Origin: Candidatus Bipolaricaulota bacterium
GTDB lineage: Bacteria > Bipolaricaulota > Bipolaricaulia > Bipolaricaulales > Bipolaricaulaceae
Assembly: GCA_022838705.1 (NCBI GenBank)
Contig: JALHJZ010000001.1
Span: 701,006-765,005 of the forward strand
Length of the DNA: 64,000 nucleotides
Direction of reading: 5' to 3'
Part shown: positions 24,080-31,808 of the stretch, in pieces
How positions within the stretch are numbered: the first letter of the stretch is position 1
Layout: each line of letters starts with the position of its first letter
Position numbers and translations under genes: made by a program
Notes under the pieces: model-generated
The model's input: the letters and a program-made list of their open reading frames with translations, nothing else
Databases searched by the model: none
Told to the model about the DNA's origin: nothing

Positions 24080-26936
24080 GGAGCTCGGTTTTGCCCGTCA
24101 GGTCCTTGTCGTCGGTTACGACGAGGGTTACGAGGTAGAACCCGGGTTCGGGGAACGTCCACGCCACGCGGATGCCCTCGGCATCGAAGGTCCCGTCAGC
24201 GGTGAAGTCCCAGCGGTAGTTCACGATCTCCCCGAGCGAGGCCCCGCCGTCGAACGTGATCGGCTGCCCCGCGTGGGGGGAAGCCGGCTCCCACGTGAAG
24301 TCCGCTACCGGGGGCCGGTACACGACCACCACCGGCCGCGGCTTCTGCCAGGCCCCGAACAGCACTTCCTTGCTCTCCCCCGCCCCCAACTTCACCACCA
24401 CCGCGACGGGCGTGGTGAGCTCGTACCGCTCGGGAAGAGAGGTCGCATCCACCCTCACCCAGTACTCGCCCCCCGGGAGGTCGGGGAACGAGAACGCCCC
24501 CGTTGGATCGGAGAGGGCCTCCCCTACGTCCACCCCGTCCTGGGCAAGGACCACGCGCACCCGCCCCAACCCAGGTTCCCCCTCGTCGCGGGATCCGCTC
24601 TTGTCCTGGTCGTCGTACGCCACGCCCGCGATCTCCCCCAACCGAGCGCACGGGATGTGCACGACCGTCCGCCCGGCGAGCGCGACCTCGACCCGGAGAG
24701 GGAGCTCCACCTGGGCCCGGAACCCCGTGGGGAGGCGCCCGATGGCGAGGCTGTACGTCCCCGGAGCGAGGGGAGGGAACAGGAAGCGCCCGTTGGCCCC
24801 GGTTGCGACGCGGGTCCCGTCCATCTCGAGCACCGCCCCGACGATCCCCATCTCCCCAGGGTCAAGACGCCCGTTCCCATCATCATCCACGAACACCAAG
24901 CCTTCGATCCACCCCCGGGCGGGGAGGAAGGGGGGGGTCGCGATGAACGCGTGCTCGAACCTGAGTTCCGCGTAGAGGGAGCTCGCCTCACCGGCAGGAT
25001 TCCACCGCACCTCGAGGCGGGCGGTGATCAAGCTTGCGGGGGAGAGGGCAAATGGGATCTCAATCCCCACCCTTCCCCCATCGGAGGCGTGGCGAACTCC
25101 GAGGGCCAGCCCCGCCGGGGTGAGGACGTCCACGCTCGCCTGGCTCACCACAGGGGCCGCGCCTCCGTCACCGATGGAGGCGACCTCGGTCAGGCTTAGG
25201 GTCGCCTTGGTCTGCCCGAGGGCGAGGGTGAACCGTTGGGCATACTCGTCGGTCCGCTGCCAGGACGAGGCCGCGAGGTCCTCCTCCCACCTCCACCTCC
25301 CGCCCAGCCGGAACGCGAACGAAGGGTCGGTGACGACCAGTGCCAGGTCGAGGATGCGGTTCCGCTGGTCGAGGGTGGGGCCAGGGCCGAACCCCTGGCT
25401 GCGGCGGGCGGTGGTCGTCGCGAACAGCGCCAGACGCGACCCCGATGGGGACCAATCCACCGCGGTGGTGAGGTCCGACCGGACCACGGTCGGGACAAGG
25501 GCGATCCCGAGGACATTGTCCCTCTCCCAACGCGTCGTGAACCGCAGCGCCACCCCGTCCGCCGCGAGCTGCCCCGCGAGGCTGATCCCTGCCCGATCCG
25601 CGCGCGGGCTGGGGAGCCGCGGCCCCACTGCGTACGCATCGGCCTGAAAGGAGAAGGTCGCCCCTGTCCCGGCGGTGAGGCCGACGAGGACCCCCGCATC
25701 CCGATGAGGGCCCGAGAGTGCGATCCCCCCTTCCCCGCGTAGGATGAGGTCCTCCCCGAGATGCCCGGCGACCCAGAGGGAGCCGGCGTGGGTGGAGTCC
25801 GTCCCCCGCGTTTCCCGCGCTGCCACCCCGAGCTCCCCCCATCCCCCATGCCATGCCCCGCGGACCCCAAACCTTCCCTCGTCCCCCTGCCAGCCGGTGA
25901 GGAGGGCCGCCTCCCCCCTGTTGGTGGAGACCCCGGCGCACATCCCGCTTCCCCCGAGCGAGAGGAGGAGGGAGGAGAGATCGAGGCCGACCTCCCCCGC
26001 CTCGACCCAGGCCCAGTCCTGGAGGTAGCGAAGTGAAAACCTTGATAGGCTGTACGGATCCGGCCCCCAGGGCCCAGTGAGCTGGAGGTGAAGGCCCAGT
26101 TCCCCTCCCAGGACCTCCCCATCCCCGGACAGGGTCAGGAGCGACAGCCGGCGCCCGGAGAGGGGGTCGTACCCGAGCCTTCCGCCCAGGCGCATCTCGA
26201 GCGCGGAGAACACGGTGCCCACGATTGCCTCCGGCCCTGGGGGGAGGATCGTCGTGAACCACGCGGCCCGGGCCTCCGCCCCCTCGGTCGAGCGGACGGT
26301 CACGGTGAGGAGGTCGCGCCCTGGTTCGGCCGAGCTGGGGAGGGAGAGGTGGAGCTCGATGGTCCCCTTCTCCCCGGGGCGCAGGGCGAGCTCCTGGGGC
26401 TCAATCTTCACGGGCCAACCATGGGCGGAGGAGGCGGCGACGAGGAAACGGTCGAGCCCGTTGCCCCGATTGAGGATCGTCAGGGTGTAGGCCACGGTCG
26501 CTCCGGGTTCCCCTTCGCCGGCAGGTGGGGGGACGAGTCCGACTGCGGCCATGGCGAGGACGTGCACCATCGCCTCGGCTACCGTCTCGTTTCCGTCCCA
26601 GACCGCCTTCAGGCGCACGAGGTGCGCGCCGGCCACGGCGGTGCGGGGCACGACAACTGTTACAAACACCGCCTCCTCCTCTCCCGGGGCAAGGGACACG
26701 GTGGGAGGGAGATCGAGCTTCCCCCACCCCGACGGGACGTCCGCGCTCAGCTCGACCGCCAGGGGGGACGAGGTTGGGTTGGAGACCGAAAAGACGTGGA
26801 TTGCCACCTCGCCCGGGGCGACGGTGCGCGGGGGGGAAAGGAGATCCACCGCGATCCCCGCCCCGGCTGCGGACCCCGCCCAAACGAGGAACGCAAGCCC
26901 AAGCCCGATGCGCAGGCACACCCGCCATGTTCCCAT
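24060..26936 (-). CDS. Large secreted beta-barrel protein with NEW3, SdrD-B-like and PKD domains (usher-like candidate)
   Basis: 958 residues with a signal peptide (RIGLGLAFLVWAGSAAGAG). Residues ~28-230 form two NEW3-like Ig modules (VAPGEVAIHVFSVSNPTSSP; LRPGEKGTIELHLSLPSSAEP). Residues ~235-680 are a long run of alternating beta strands typical of an outer-membrane barrel. Two SdrD-B/CNA-B modules follow (GLVFVDDDGNGRLDPGE; GVAYDDQDKSGSRDEGEPG), then a C-terminal PKD domain (NYRWDFTADGTFD). It follows a PapD-like chaperone and subunit-like genes, the order of archaic chaperone-usher loci, so an usher-like role is inferred. Sequence similarity to known ushers is not evident by eye. Confidence 0.75.
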   Translation of the reverse strand: MGTWRVCLRIGLGLAFLVWAGSAAGAGIAVDLLSPPRTVAPGEVAIHVFSVSNPTSSPLAVELSADVPSGWGKLDLPPTVSLAPGEEEAVFVTVVVPRTAVAGAHLVRLKAVWDGNETVAEAMVHVLAMAAVGLVPPPAGEGEPGATVAYTLTILNRGNGLDRFLVAASSAHGWPVKIEPQELALRPGEKGTIELHLSLPSSAEPGRDLLTVTVRSTEGAEARAAWFTTILPPGPEAIVGTVFSALEMRLGGRLGYDPLSGRRLSLLTLSGDGEVLGGELGLHLQLTGPWGPDPYSLSRFSLRYLQDWAWVEAGEVGLDLSSLLLSLGGSGMCAGVSTNRGEAALLTGWQGDEGRFGVRGAWHGGWGELGVAARETRGTDSTHAGSLWVAGHLGEDLILRGEGGIALSGPHRDAGVLVGLTAGTGATFSFQADAYAVGPRLPSPRADRAGISLAGQLAADGVALRFTTRWERDNVLGIALVPTVVRSDLTTAVDWSPSGSRLALFATTTARRSQGFGPGPTLDQRNRILDLALVVTDPSFAFRLGGRWRWEEDLAASSWQRTDEYAQRFTLALGQTKATLSLTEVASIGDGGAAPVVSQASVDVLTPAGLALGVRHASDGGRVGIEIPFALSPASLITARLEVRWNPAGEASSLYAELRFEHAFIATPPFLPARGWIEGLVFVDDDGNGRLDPGEMGIVGAVLEMDGTRVATGANGRFLFPPLAPGTYSLAIGRLPTGFRAQVELPLRVEVALAGRTVVHIPCARLGEIAGVAYDDQDKSGSRDEGEPGLGRVRVVLAQDGVDVGEALSDPTGAFSFPDLPGGEYWVRVDATSLPERYELTTPVAVVVKLGAGESKEVLFGAWQKPRPVVVVYRPPVADFTWEPASPHAGQPITFDGGASLGEIVNYRWDFTADGTFDAEGIRVAWTFPEPGFYLVTLVVTDDKDLTGKTELLIPVIP

Positions 26937-27006
26937 CTTTGTGACTGTAGGGGGCGCGAGGGGGGGGAGGCGAGGAAGGAGGTGCGGGGGCGAGGGGAAG
27001 TGCTGC

Positions 27007-28026
27007 CTACGGCATGGGCTCGCGGTGGGGGGCGGCAGCGAGGAGCGCCGTCAGGGCCTCCACGTCCGCCTCGTCCACGCGGCCGTCGTTGTTGAAGTCG
27101 AACGCCCGGGCATTGCCCTGCACCGGCGCGCTCGTGACATGGGTCCGGAACAGGGCGATATCCTCTTCAGTGAACGCGCCGTCCCCGTCCACGTCCTCGT
27201 ACAGGCCGTCGCGATCGAGGTCGGCCGGCAGGGCGCTCCCGGAGAGGGGGACGAGGGACAGGGGGCGCACCCGTAGGTAGGCCTGGGCGGCGAGGATCTC
27301 CTCCCCGCCGATGTCCACCCGCGCTACCACGAGGTACGTCCCGGGAGTGGGGCGCAGGTTTGTCTCCACGATCACCCACCGGCTCGCTCCGGGGAGACAG
27401 GGAACGGGCGCTGGCTCGACCTCGGCCAGACGCTCCCCCATGGCGTCGTAGATCTGAACCTCCACCCTGACCTCGCGGAGGTTGGTGAGCCCGGCGTTGG
27501 TGAACTCCACCCCGAGCCAGAGGGGATTGAGGCCACGGAACTCCACCCCCCGCACTTCCCCTTTAGCCGGGGCCGATCCCACCGTGGCGTAGACCTTGAT
27601 CCCAATCCGTTTGGCGACCATCACCGTCGTCCCCTGGTGCTCCACCGGCCGCGGCTCGCCGTGGACGAACACGATCCCCCAGTGGGTCCCCGGCGCGGCA
27701 GAGATGGGCACGTAGAGCGTTCCCACGATCTCGCGGGTCTCCCCCGGGCCCAATGTGAAGGAGCCAGGGGTTACGGTGAGCCAGGGACAAAGCGACCGGG
27801 GGAGCGTCCCCGGCGGGTAGAACCTGTTCTCGCCCATCTCATTGCGGTCCCAGTCACCGGCGTAGACGGAGAAGGTCTCCGGGGCCTCCGTCTCGTTGCG
27901 GGCGATGAACGAGAACGTGTACGCTTGACCTGGGGCCACGGCGAGGTCCACCTCGAGGAGGTTCACCTCGAGGCCTACCCCCGAGAAGCTGACGAGAAGG
28001 ATCGGGATCCAGAGGAGCTTTCTCAT
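27007..28026 (-). CDS. PapD-like periplasmic chaperone with Ca-binding dockerin-type tail
   Basis: 339 residues with signal peptide MRKLLWIPILLVSFSGVG. Residues ~20-130 match the fimbrial chaperone pattern: VAPGQAYTFSFIARNETEAP, a YAGDWDRNEMGEN block, PRSLCPWLTVTP, then LGPGETREIVGTLYVPISA. A second Ig-like domain follows. The C-terminus has two Ca-binding loops of dockerin/EF-hand type (DLDRDGLYEDVDGDG; DFNNDGRVDEADV), unusual for a chaperone. A TATACT box ends 6 bases before the ATG, suggesting an additional leaderless start. It sits between the adhesin-like and barrel genes. Confidence 0.75.
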   Translation of the reverse strand: MRKLLWIPILLVSFSGVGLEVNLLEVDLAVAPGQAYTFSFIARNETEAPETFSVYAGDWDRNEMGENRFYPPGTLPRSLCPWLTVTPGSFTLGPGETREIVGTLYVPISAAPGTHWGIVFVHGEPRPVEHQGTTVMVAKRIGIKVYATVGSAPAKGEVRGVEFRGLNPLWLGVEFTNAGLTNLREVRVEVQIYDAMGERLAEVEPAPVPCLPGASRWVIVETNLRPTPGTYLVVARVDIGGEEILAAQAYLRVRPLSLVPLSGSALPADLDRDGLYEDVDGDGAFTEEDIALFRTHVTSAPVQGNARAFDFNNDGRVDEADVEALTALLAAAPHREPMP

Positions 28027-28049
28027 GGCAGAAGTATACGCCCCGTCGT

Positions 28050-28976
28050 CTACGGTGCGGTCAGCGTGTAGGTGAAGCGGAGCTCGTACGTACCGGGGAC
28101 TGTGGTGTCGTAATCCAGCTGCACCCGCAAGCTGACCTCCAGCCACAGGTCGCTACCGGCCATCCCGCGGGCCACCGTGTGGGGCGTCGTGGTCAGGCCG
28201 GTGTAGTTCGTCTGGGAGTCGGTGATCCCCGGGCCCGACGCGCTGACCCGCCACTCAAGATGAGAGGAGGGTTTCCCCGGTGGAGCCTCCAACCCGGTGT
28301 AGGTCCATGTTGCGGCGTCCGCGGCCACAACGAGGGACCAGGCGGTGGGGCTCGACACGGTGACCCTCTGTGCGGGGGAGACCTCCTTGTAGCCCGCGTC
28401 GTAGTGGGCGAGGGTCAAGGTCCCGAGGTCCACGAGCGGCGGGGTCACAATCAGGGTCTGGGCGATCGCCTCCCGGTAATGGACCCGCACCGCTACCCAG
28501 TCCAAACGCGAACCGTGGATCGCTCGGATCCGCACCTGGAACGCTCCATCGCCGAGCTCATTGGGTGCCCACGTCCGCCCCCACGTGTCGGAACTCCCCC
28601 CCGCGACGTAATCCCTCCAGCTAGCCGGCATCGGCCCCACTCCGTAGCCCGTGGCGGTCCAACTCACCCCGCCATCCCAGGACAGCTCCACCGTGAGCGA
28701 TGAATTTGAGGAGCCACCCTTGCGGGCCGTGAAGAGGACCTCGATCCCCACCACCTCGCTCCCCCCTGGAAGGGCGATCCCGTAGCCTTCGTAGATGTGC
28801 TCTTGCCCGTGAGAAGCGACCGCGTAGCGCCCGTCGCGGTGGTAGGCACGGGGGCCATTCGTGAACTGCCCCCAGTCCGCGGACGGGTCCCTCCACCCTG
28901 TCTCCTCGGCCAGTCCCGTCAGCCCCATGAACAAGAGGACCACGCCGAGTAGCTGCCCCGCGCGGTTCATCGCCAT
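28050..28976 (-). CDS. Two-domain secreted adhesin-like protein with C-terminal subunit domain
   Basis: 308 residues with a signal peptide (NRAGQLLGVVLLFMGLTGLA). Residues ~25-165 form a beta-rich domain resembling a lectin or jelly roll (ADWGQFTNGPRAYHRDG, VELSWDGGVSWTATGYG). Residues ~170-308 resemble the preceding gene product: VDLGTLTLAHYDAGYKEV, AWSLVVAADAATWTYTG, and an identical end FTYTLTAP. A binding domain joined to a pilin-like domain is the layout of fimbrial tip adhesins; this role is inferred. The ATG at 28976 has AGGGGA upstream; a longer frame would start inside a hairpin. Confidence 0.7.
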   Translation of the reverse strand: MAMNRAGQLLGVVLLFMGLTGLAEETGWRDPSADWGQFTNGPRAYHRDGRYAVASHGQEHIYEGYGIALPGGSEVVGIEVLFTARKGGSSNSSLTVELSWDGGVSWTATGYGVGPMPASWRDYVAGGSSDTWGRTWAPNELGDGAFQVRIRAIHGSRLDWVAVRVHYREAIAQTLIVTPPLVDLGTLTLAHYDAGYKEVSPAQRVTVSSPTAWSLVVAADAATWTYTGLEAPPGKPSSHLEWRVSASGPGITDSQTNYTGLTTTPHTVARGMAGSDLWLEVSLRVQLDYDTTVPGTYELRFTYTLTAP

Positions 28977-28980
28977 GTTC

Positions 28981-29037
28981 CCCTGTCTTCCCACGGAAAC
29001 AGGGGCAGCCCGGATTCCGCGTGAACCCGGGCTGCCC
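28981..29037 (-). promoter_or_regulatory. Two hairpins in the leader of the adhesin-like gene
   Basis: On the minus strand, an 11-bp inverted repeat (29037-29027 with 29013-29003) is followed directly by a second hairpin (CCTGT...ACAGG, ~29004-28981). The second ends beside the Shine-Dalgarno sequence of the gene at 28976. There is no U-run, so these look like mRNA stability or translation-control elements and not an intrinsic terminator. Confidence 0.45.
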
Positions 29038-29052
29038 ATGGTTGTGCCCTCA

Positions 29053-29562
29053 TTACGGGGCGGTGAGCGTGTAGGTGAACCCCACGCTATAGTCGCCGGC
29101 CGGGTCGTTCTCCCAGCTCACGAGGACCCGGAAGTCCATCGAGAGCTGGATGTTCCCGCCCCTCGTGCCAGCGGCAACCTGGGTCGCTCCGCTCGTCAGC
29201 CCAGTGAACGTGTTGACGGATGAGGCGACGCGTCCATCCGTGGTCACGGCCCGCCACATAAGATCGGTGGAGGGCTTCGCCCACGGACCGGTCCACGTCG
29301 CAGTGTCTGCGGCCACGGTCAGGGTCCAGTTCTTGTTGCTCCAGATCTGGATTCCCTGTGCAGTATAGAGATCCTTGAACCCTAGATCGTAGTCGTCTTC
29401 GGTCAGGGCACCGAAGTTGACCGTGCTCGTCGAAAGGGAGAGCCGGATCAACGTTGGCACCGTGAACTGAGCCGTCGAGCCCTGTGTCACCTGCGCCATC
29501 CCCGTCACGCCCACCAGCAGCCCCAATGCCAACATGCCAACCGTTACCATACGAACCTTCAT
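29053..29562 (-). CDS. Secreted fibre-subunit-like protein under c-di-GMP riboswitch
   Basis: 169 residues with a clear signal peptide (MVTVGMLALGLLVGVTGMAQ). The mature part is a beta-sandwich-like domain: SLSTSTVNFGALTEDDYDLG, SNKNWTLTVAADTATWTG, PAGDYSVGFTYTLTAP. The closing GxYxxxFTYTL pattern recalls spore-coat-U/CsuA-type subunits, but I do not recognise the family with certainty. The start is ATG 29562 with GGAGGT 7 bases upstream. That Shine-Dalgarno sequence is sequestered by an 8-bp helix in the riboswitch expression platform. It probably encodes the main structural subunit of the cluster. Confidence 0.75.
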   Translation of the reverse strand: MKVRMVTVGMLALGLLVGVTGMAQVTQGSTAQFTVPTLIRLSLSTSTVNFGALTEDDYDLGFKDLYTAQGIQIWSNKNWTLTVAADTATWTGPWAKPSTDLMWRAVTTDGRVASSVNTFTGLTSGATQVAAGTRGGNIQLSMDFRVLVSWENDPAGDYSVGFTYTLTAP

Positions 29563-29601
29563 CACTGCACCTCCAAGGAAGTTTGAATTGCCTTTCTCTT
29601 G

Positions 29602-29691
29602 GAGGCGTTTCGGCAACCCAGCCATCTCCCCTCGGGAGACCTGTGGCTTTGCGTCCCCGGGTCGCCCCGGGTTTGCCTGTTCGGTCACCTC
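29602..29691 (-). ncRNA. c-di-GMP-I (GEMM) riboswitch 2 with Shine-Dalgarno-sequestering platform
   Basis: P1 is GAGGTG (29691-29686) with CGCCTC (29607-29602). The core has AGGCAAACC, a CCCGGG-GCGA-CCCGGG hairpin with GNRA loop, GACGCAAAGCC, and GGTTGCCGAA. The guanine before CAAACC that distinguishes c-di-GMP from cGAMP aptamers is present. Downstream, CCTCCAAG (29605-29598) can pair perfectly with CTTGGAGG (29577-29570), which contains the gene's ribosome-binding site and shares four bases with P1. Ligand binding should therefore free the site, giving an ON switch (inferred). Confidence 0.95.
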
Positions 29692-29837
29692 GTTGTGTCC
29701 AGATGCCGTTGTCCCTTTCTGTAGTGGCCTTGCTTCGGCTTCCACCTCCGTCTCTACGGATCGTACACGGGCTCCCCGCCAGCCAGCGGCCAGCGTCCAT
29801 CGCCCCATGGCGCATCCGTCCCCGAGCATGGGCCCGC

Positions 29838-30314
29838 CTATCCCTCGATCGTGTAGACCAGGGTGAGCGCATGCCCACCGCTCCACCCGGTCCCGGCGCT
29901 CGGGTTCACCCGGCAGTCGAGCACGATCTCGTGCACCCCGGGCGCTCCCTTGGCGAGGACCAGCCCTTCCGGCCGGACCGGCCGGTAGTCGTCACGCCCG
30001 ACGCGCGCCTCCACGGCCCCCTCCGTCAGGAGGTCGGCCGGCCGCACGACGAGCATCCACGGCCCATTGCTGCGCACCACGAGGACAACCGCCCTCGCGA
30101 GCTCAATGCACTCTCCGGTCGGGGCCGCCGAGGGAGGGATCTCCACGGAAACCGAGACCTCTCGCCCCGTAGCGGGCGTCCCCGCAACGGACAGGCGGGA
30201 GAGGAAGGGGATCGTCAGGGCAACTTGAGCCCCCGCAGTCTTTTCGCTCCCCCATGTCAGGACGTTCCCCGCCGCGAGGCCGATCATCACCAGCACAACC
30301 ATCTTCCTGACCAT
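29838..30314 (-). CDS. Secreted subunit-like protein, first gene of the fibre operon
   Basis: 158 residues. A signal peptide (MVRKMVVLVMIGLAAGNVL) precedes a beta-rich domain of ~125 residues (QVALTIPFLSRLSVAG, GPWMLVVRPADLL, WSGGHALTLVYTIEG). It resembles the following two gene products in layout, with the W.L.V strand and the terminal YTI strand. The ATG at 30314 is the likely start because it supplies the basic residues of the signal peptide, but it lies inside the riboswitch P1 helix. Later in-frame starts at 30302 and 30296 are possible. Function unknown; the context suggests a fibre or surface component. Confidence 0.65.
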   Translation of the reverse strand: MVRKMVVLVMIGLAAGNVLTWGSEKTAGAQVALTIPFLSRLSVAGTPATGREVSVSVEIPPSAAPTGECIELARAVVLVVRSNGPWMLVVRPADLLTEGAVEARVGRDDYRPVRPEGLVLAKGAPGVHEIVLDCRVNPSAGTGWSGGHALTLVYTIEG

Positions 30315-30396
30315 GCTTCGGCAACCCAGCCATCCCTGAGGGATCTGTCGGCTTTGCGTCCCCACGTTGCCGTGGGTTTGCCCTTATCGGACGGTC
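30309..30396 (-). ncRNA. c-di-GMP-I (GEMM) riboswitch 1, overlapping the start codon
   Basis: P1 is GACCGT (30396-30391) with ATGGTC (30314-30309). The core has AAGGGCAAACC, a CCCACG-GCAA-CGTGGG hairpin, GACGCAAAGCC and GGTTGCCGAAGC. The guanine diagnostic for c-di-GMP is present. The 3' strand of P1 contains the start codon of the first fibre gene, with AGGA directly after it, so ligand-stabilised P1 would hide the start. That predicts an OFF switch, opposite to the next riboswitch (inferred). Confidence 0.94.
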
Positions 30397-30453
30397 GAGG
30401 TCAGTTGCCCGGTGCCACCTCCCCTCCCCAGATGGGGGTGAGTAAGTGATCCC

Positions 30454-30481
30454 ATTATATACAAGTTAGGTCAACCGACAA
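30454..30481 (-). promoter_or_regulatory. Strong promoter of the riboswitch-controlled fibre operon
   Basis: On the minus strand, TTGTCG (30481-30476), a 16-base spacer and a perfect TATAAT (30459-30454). Predicted initiation near 30447 is about 50 bases before the first riboswitch. The local sequence is strikingly AT-rich against the GC-rich background. Confidence 0.75.
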
Positions 30482-30511
30482 GTGCATCCACCACGTTCGC
30501 GGGCGTGAGCC

Positions 30512-31381
30512 TCAGGGACAGCGTTCCGGGGTTGCCGCGCGGAGGGCCCTGGCCCGGGTGAGGGTGAGGTGGTTGTAGAGGGGCCACCGCTCCCGCTGGG
30601 CGGGGTCGTCCTCGACGGCGAGGGCCAACTGAAGGAGCCGGCAGAACGCGTCCCACTCCTGGCGCGGCTTTGAATAGAACTCGGCCCAATCCACATAGTT
30701 TTGGACGAAGGCCGGATCGAGCTCGACGGCGCGGGCGAAGTGGGGGCCCGCCTGGGCCTGATCGCCACCGAGGAACCCCGGGGTCTGGGCGAGGAAGTTC
30801 GCGAGCGCGCGGTGGGGCCCCCCGCCCCAGTACGCCTCATCGAGCTCCACCGCCCGGGTGAACGCGGCGAGCACGTCCCGCGTCCCCCCGAACAGCGCCC
30901 GGCCGTAATCGTAGTTCAGGCTCCGGCCGAGGTTGTTCCCGTACCAGAAGATGGCCCCGACCTCCGCGGCCGCCCCGAGGGCGGCGCGGAACCCGTGGCG
31001 TTCCTCCACGCGGGTGAACTCCGGATCGAGGCGCAGCGCGGCAAGGCCCGCCGCCTCACCCGCCGCGTACGCCGCGCGGCGCTCCCCGTCGGGGAGGTAC
31101 GCCTCGGCGAGCTCGAAGTAGACCCGGGATAGGCAACCAAGCACTGCCTCTCGCTCATCCACCGTCAGCTCCGTGGCTGCCACCGCCTCCTCCCACAGAG
31201 AGATCGCCCCCCGGAGGCGGGCCTCGTACGCCGTGAACTCAAACGCCCCATCCCACCGGTTATAGAGCGCCTCGGCGACGGCGACCTTTTCCTGAGGGGA
31301 GGCCCCGCTCCCCACGGCGCCCAGGGCGGCCACGAGGGCTACCGCCCCCGCTCGCCGGAGGCCCCCATTCCACGCGCGCAT
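30512..31381 (-). CDS. TRAP transporter T-component (TatT)-like secreted TPR protein
   Basis: 289 residues with a signal sequence (AGAVALVAALGAVGSGASPQ) and helical TPR-like repeats. Features resembling the TatT family are AAGLAALRLDPEF, AIFWYGNNLGRSL and HFARAVELDPAFVQNYVDWAEFY. TatT proteins are periplasmic partners of TRAP transporters, but no TRAP permease or binding protein is nearby. There is no lipobox cysteine, so it is probably soluble periplasmic. It stands alone upstream of the fibre operon and diverges from hypC. Confidence 0.65.
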   Translation of the reverse strand: MRAWNGGLRRAGAVALVAALGAVGSGASPQEKVAVAEALYNRWDGAFEFTAYEARLRGAISLWEEAVAATELTVDEREAVLGCLSRVYFELAEAYLPDGERRAAYAAGEAAGLAALRLDPEFTRVEERHGFRAALGAAAEVGAIFWYGNNLGRSLNYDYGRALFGGTRDVLAAFTRAVELDEAYWGGGPHRALANFLAQTPGFLGGDQAQAGPHFARAVELDPAFVQNYVDWAEFYSKPRQEWDAFCRLLQLALAVEDDPAQRERWPLYNHLTLTRARALRAATPERCP

Positions 31382-31433
31382 GAGCCCGATGATACGCGCT
31401 CCCGGCGTGAGGCCCAGCTCTTACCCTCGCCCG

Positions 31434-31462
31434 TTGTGGGGGGGGAGGGGGGCCGCTAGAAT
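31434..31462 (+). promoter_or_regulatory. Sigma70-type promoter of hypCDE
   Basis: TTGTGG (31434-31439), a 17-base spacer and TAGAAT (31457-31462). Initiation is expected near 31469, leaving about 9 untranslated bases and no ribosome-binding site before the hypC ATG at 31478. The same TTGTGG -35 sequence occurs at hyuAB. Confidence 0.65.
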
Positions 31463-31477
31463 GGGTTTCGATCGCGT

Positions 31478-31735
31478 ATGTGTCTCGCCATCCCGACGAA
31501 GGTGCTCACGCTGGACGGGAACGTGGCCACGGTGGACGTGCAGGGCGTCCAGGCCCGGGTGCGGCTCGATGCCCTCGGGGAGGAGGTTCGGATCGGGGAC
31601 TACCTCCTCGTCCACGCTGGGTTCGCCATCCGCCGCCTCGATCCCCAGGATGCCGCGGAGACGTTGGCCCTGTTCGATGAGCTGTTCGCCCTCGATCCCC
31701 AGGGTGCCCCCCCTCCGGAGGGGGCCGGATCCTGA
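31478..31735 (+). CDS. hypC: Hydrogenase maturation factor HypC/HupF
   Basis: A small chaperone that, with HypD, carries the Fe(CN)2CO group to the large subunit of NiFe hydrogenase. It has 85 residues and begins MCLAIPTKVLTLDG, with the essential Cys2 and the CLAIPxxV motif. An OB-fold follows, ending in FAIRRLDPQDAAETL. It is the first gene of hypCDE. No hydrogenase structural genes are in the window. Confidence 0.95.
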   Translation: MCLAIPTKVLTLDGNVATVDVQGVQARVRLDALGEEVRIGDYLLVHAGFAIRRLDPQDAAETLALFDELFALDPQGAPPPEGAGS

Positions 31736-31808
31736 TGGACCACGGCATGGCTCGCGTCCCGCCTGAACGAGGGTTTAACCGTGCCCCTGCGACGGGGGAA
31801 GAGGGGCA

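Noticed and set aside
29003..29037. Perfect 11-bp inverted repeat as an intrinsic terminator after the subunit gene
   Set aside because: No U-run follows on the minus strand, and the next gene of the operon begins directly after; classed as a leader hairpin.
29602..30396. Pair of similar short sequences that could be read as direct repeats or a mobile-element scar
   Set aside because: The similarity is confined to the conserved GEMM aptamer core; stems differ in sequence but keep pairing, as expected for independent riboswitches.
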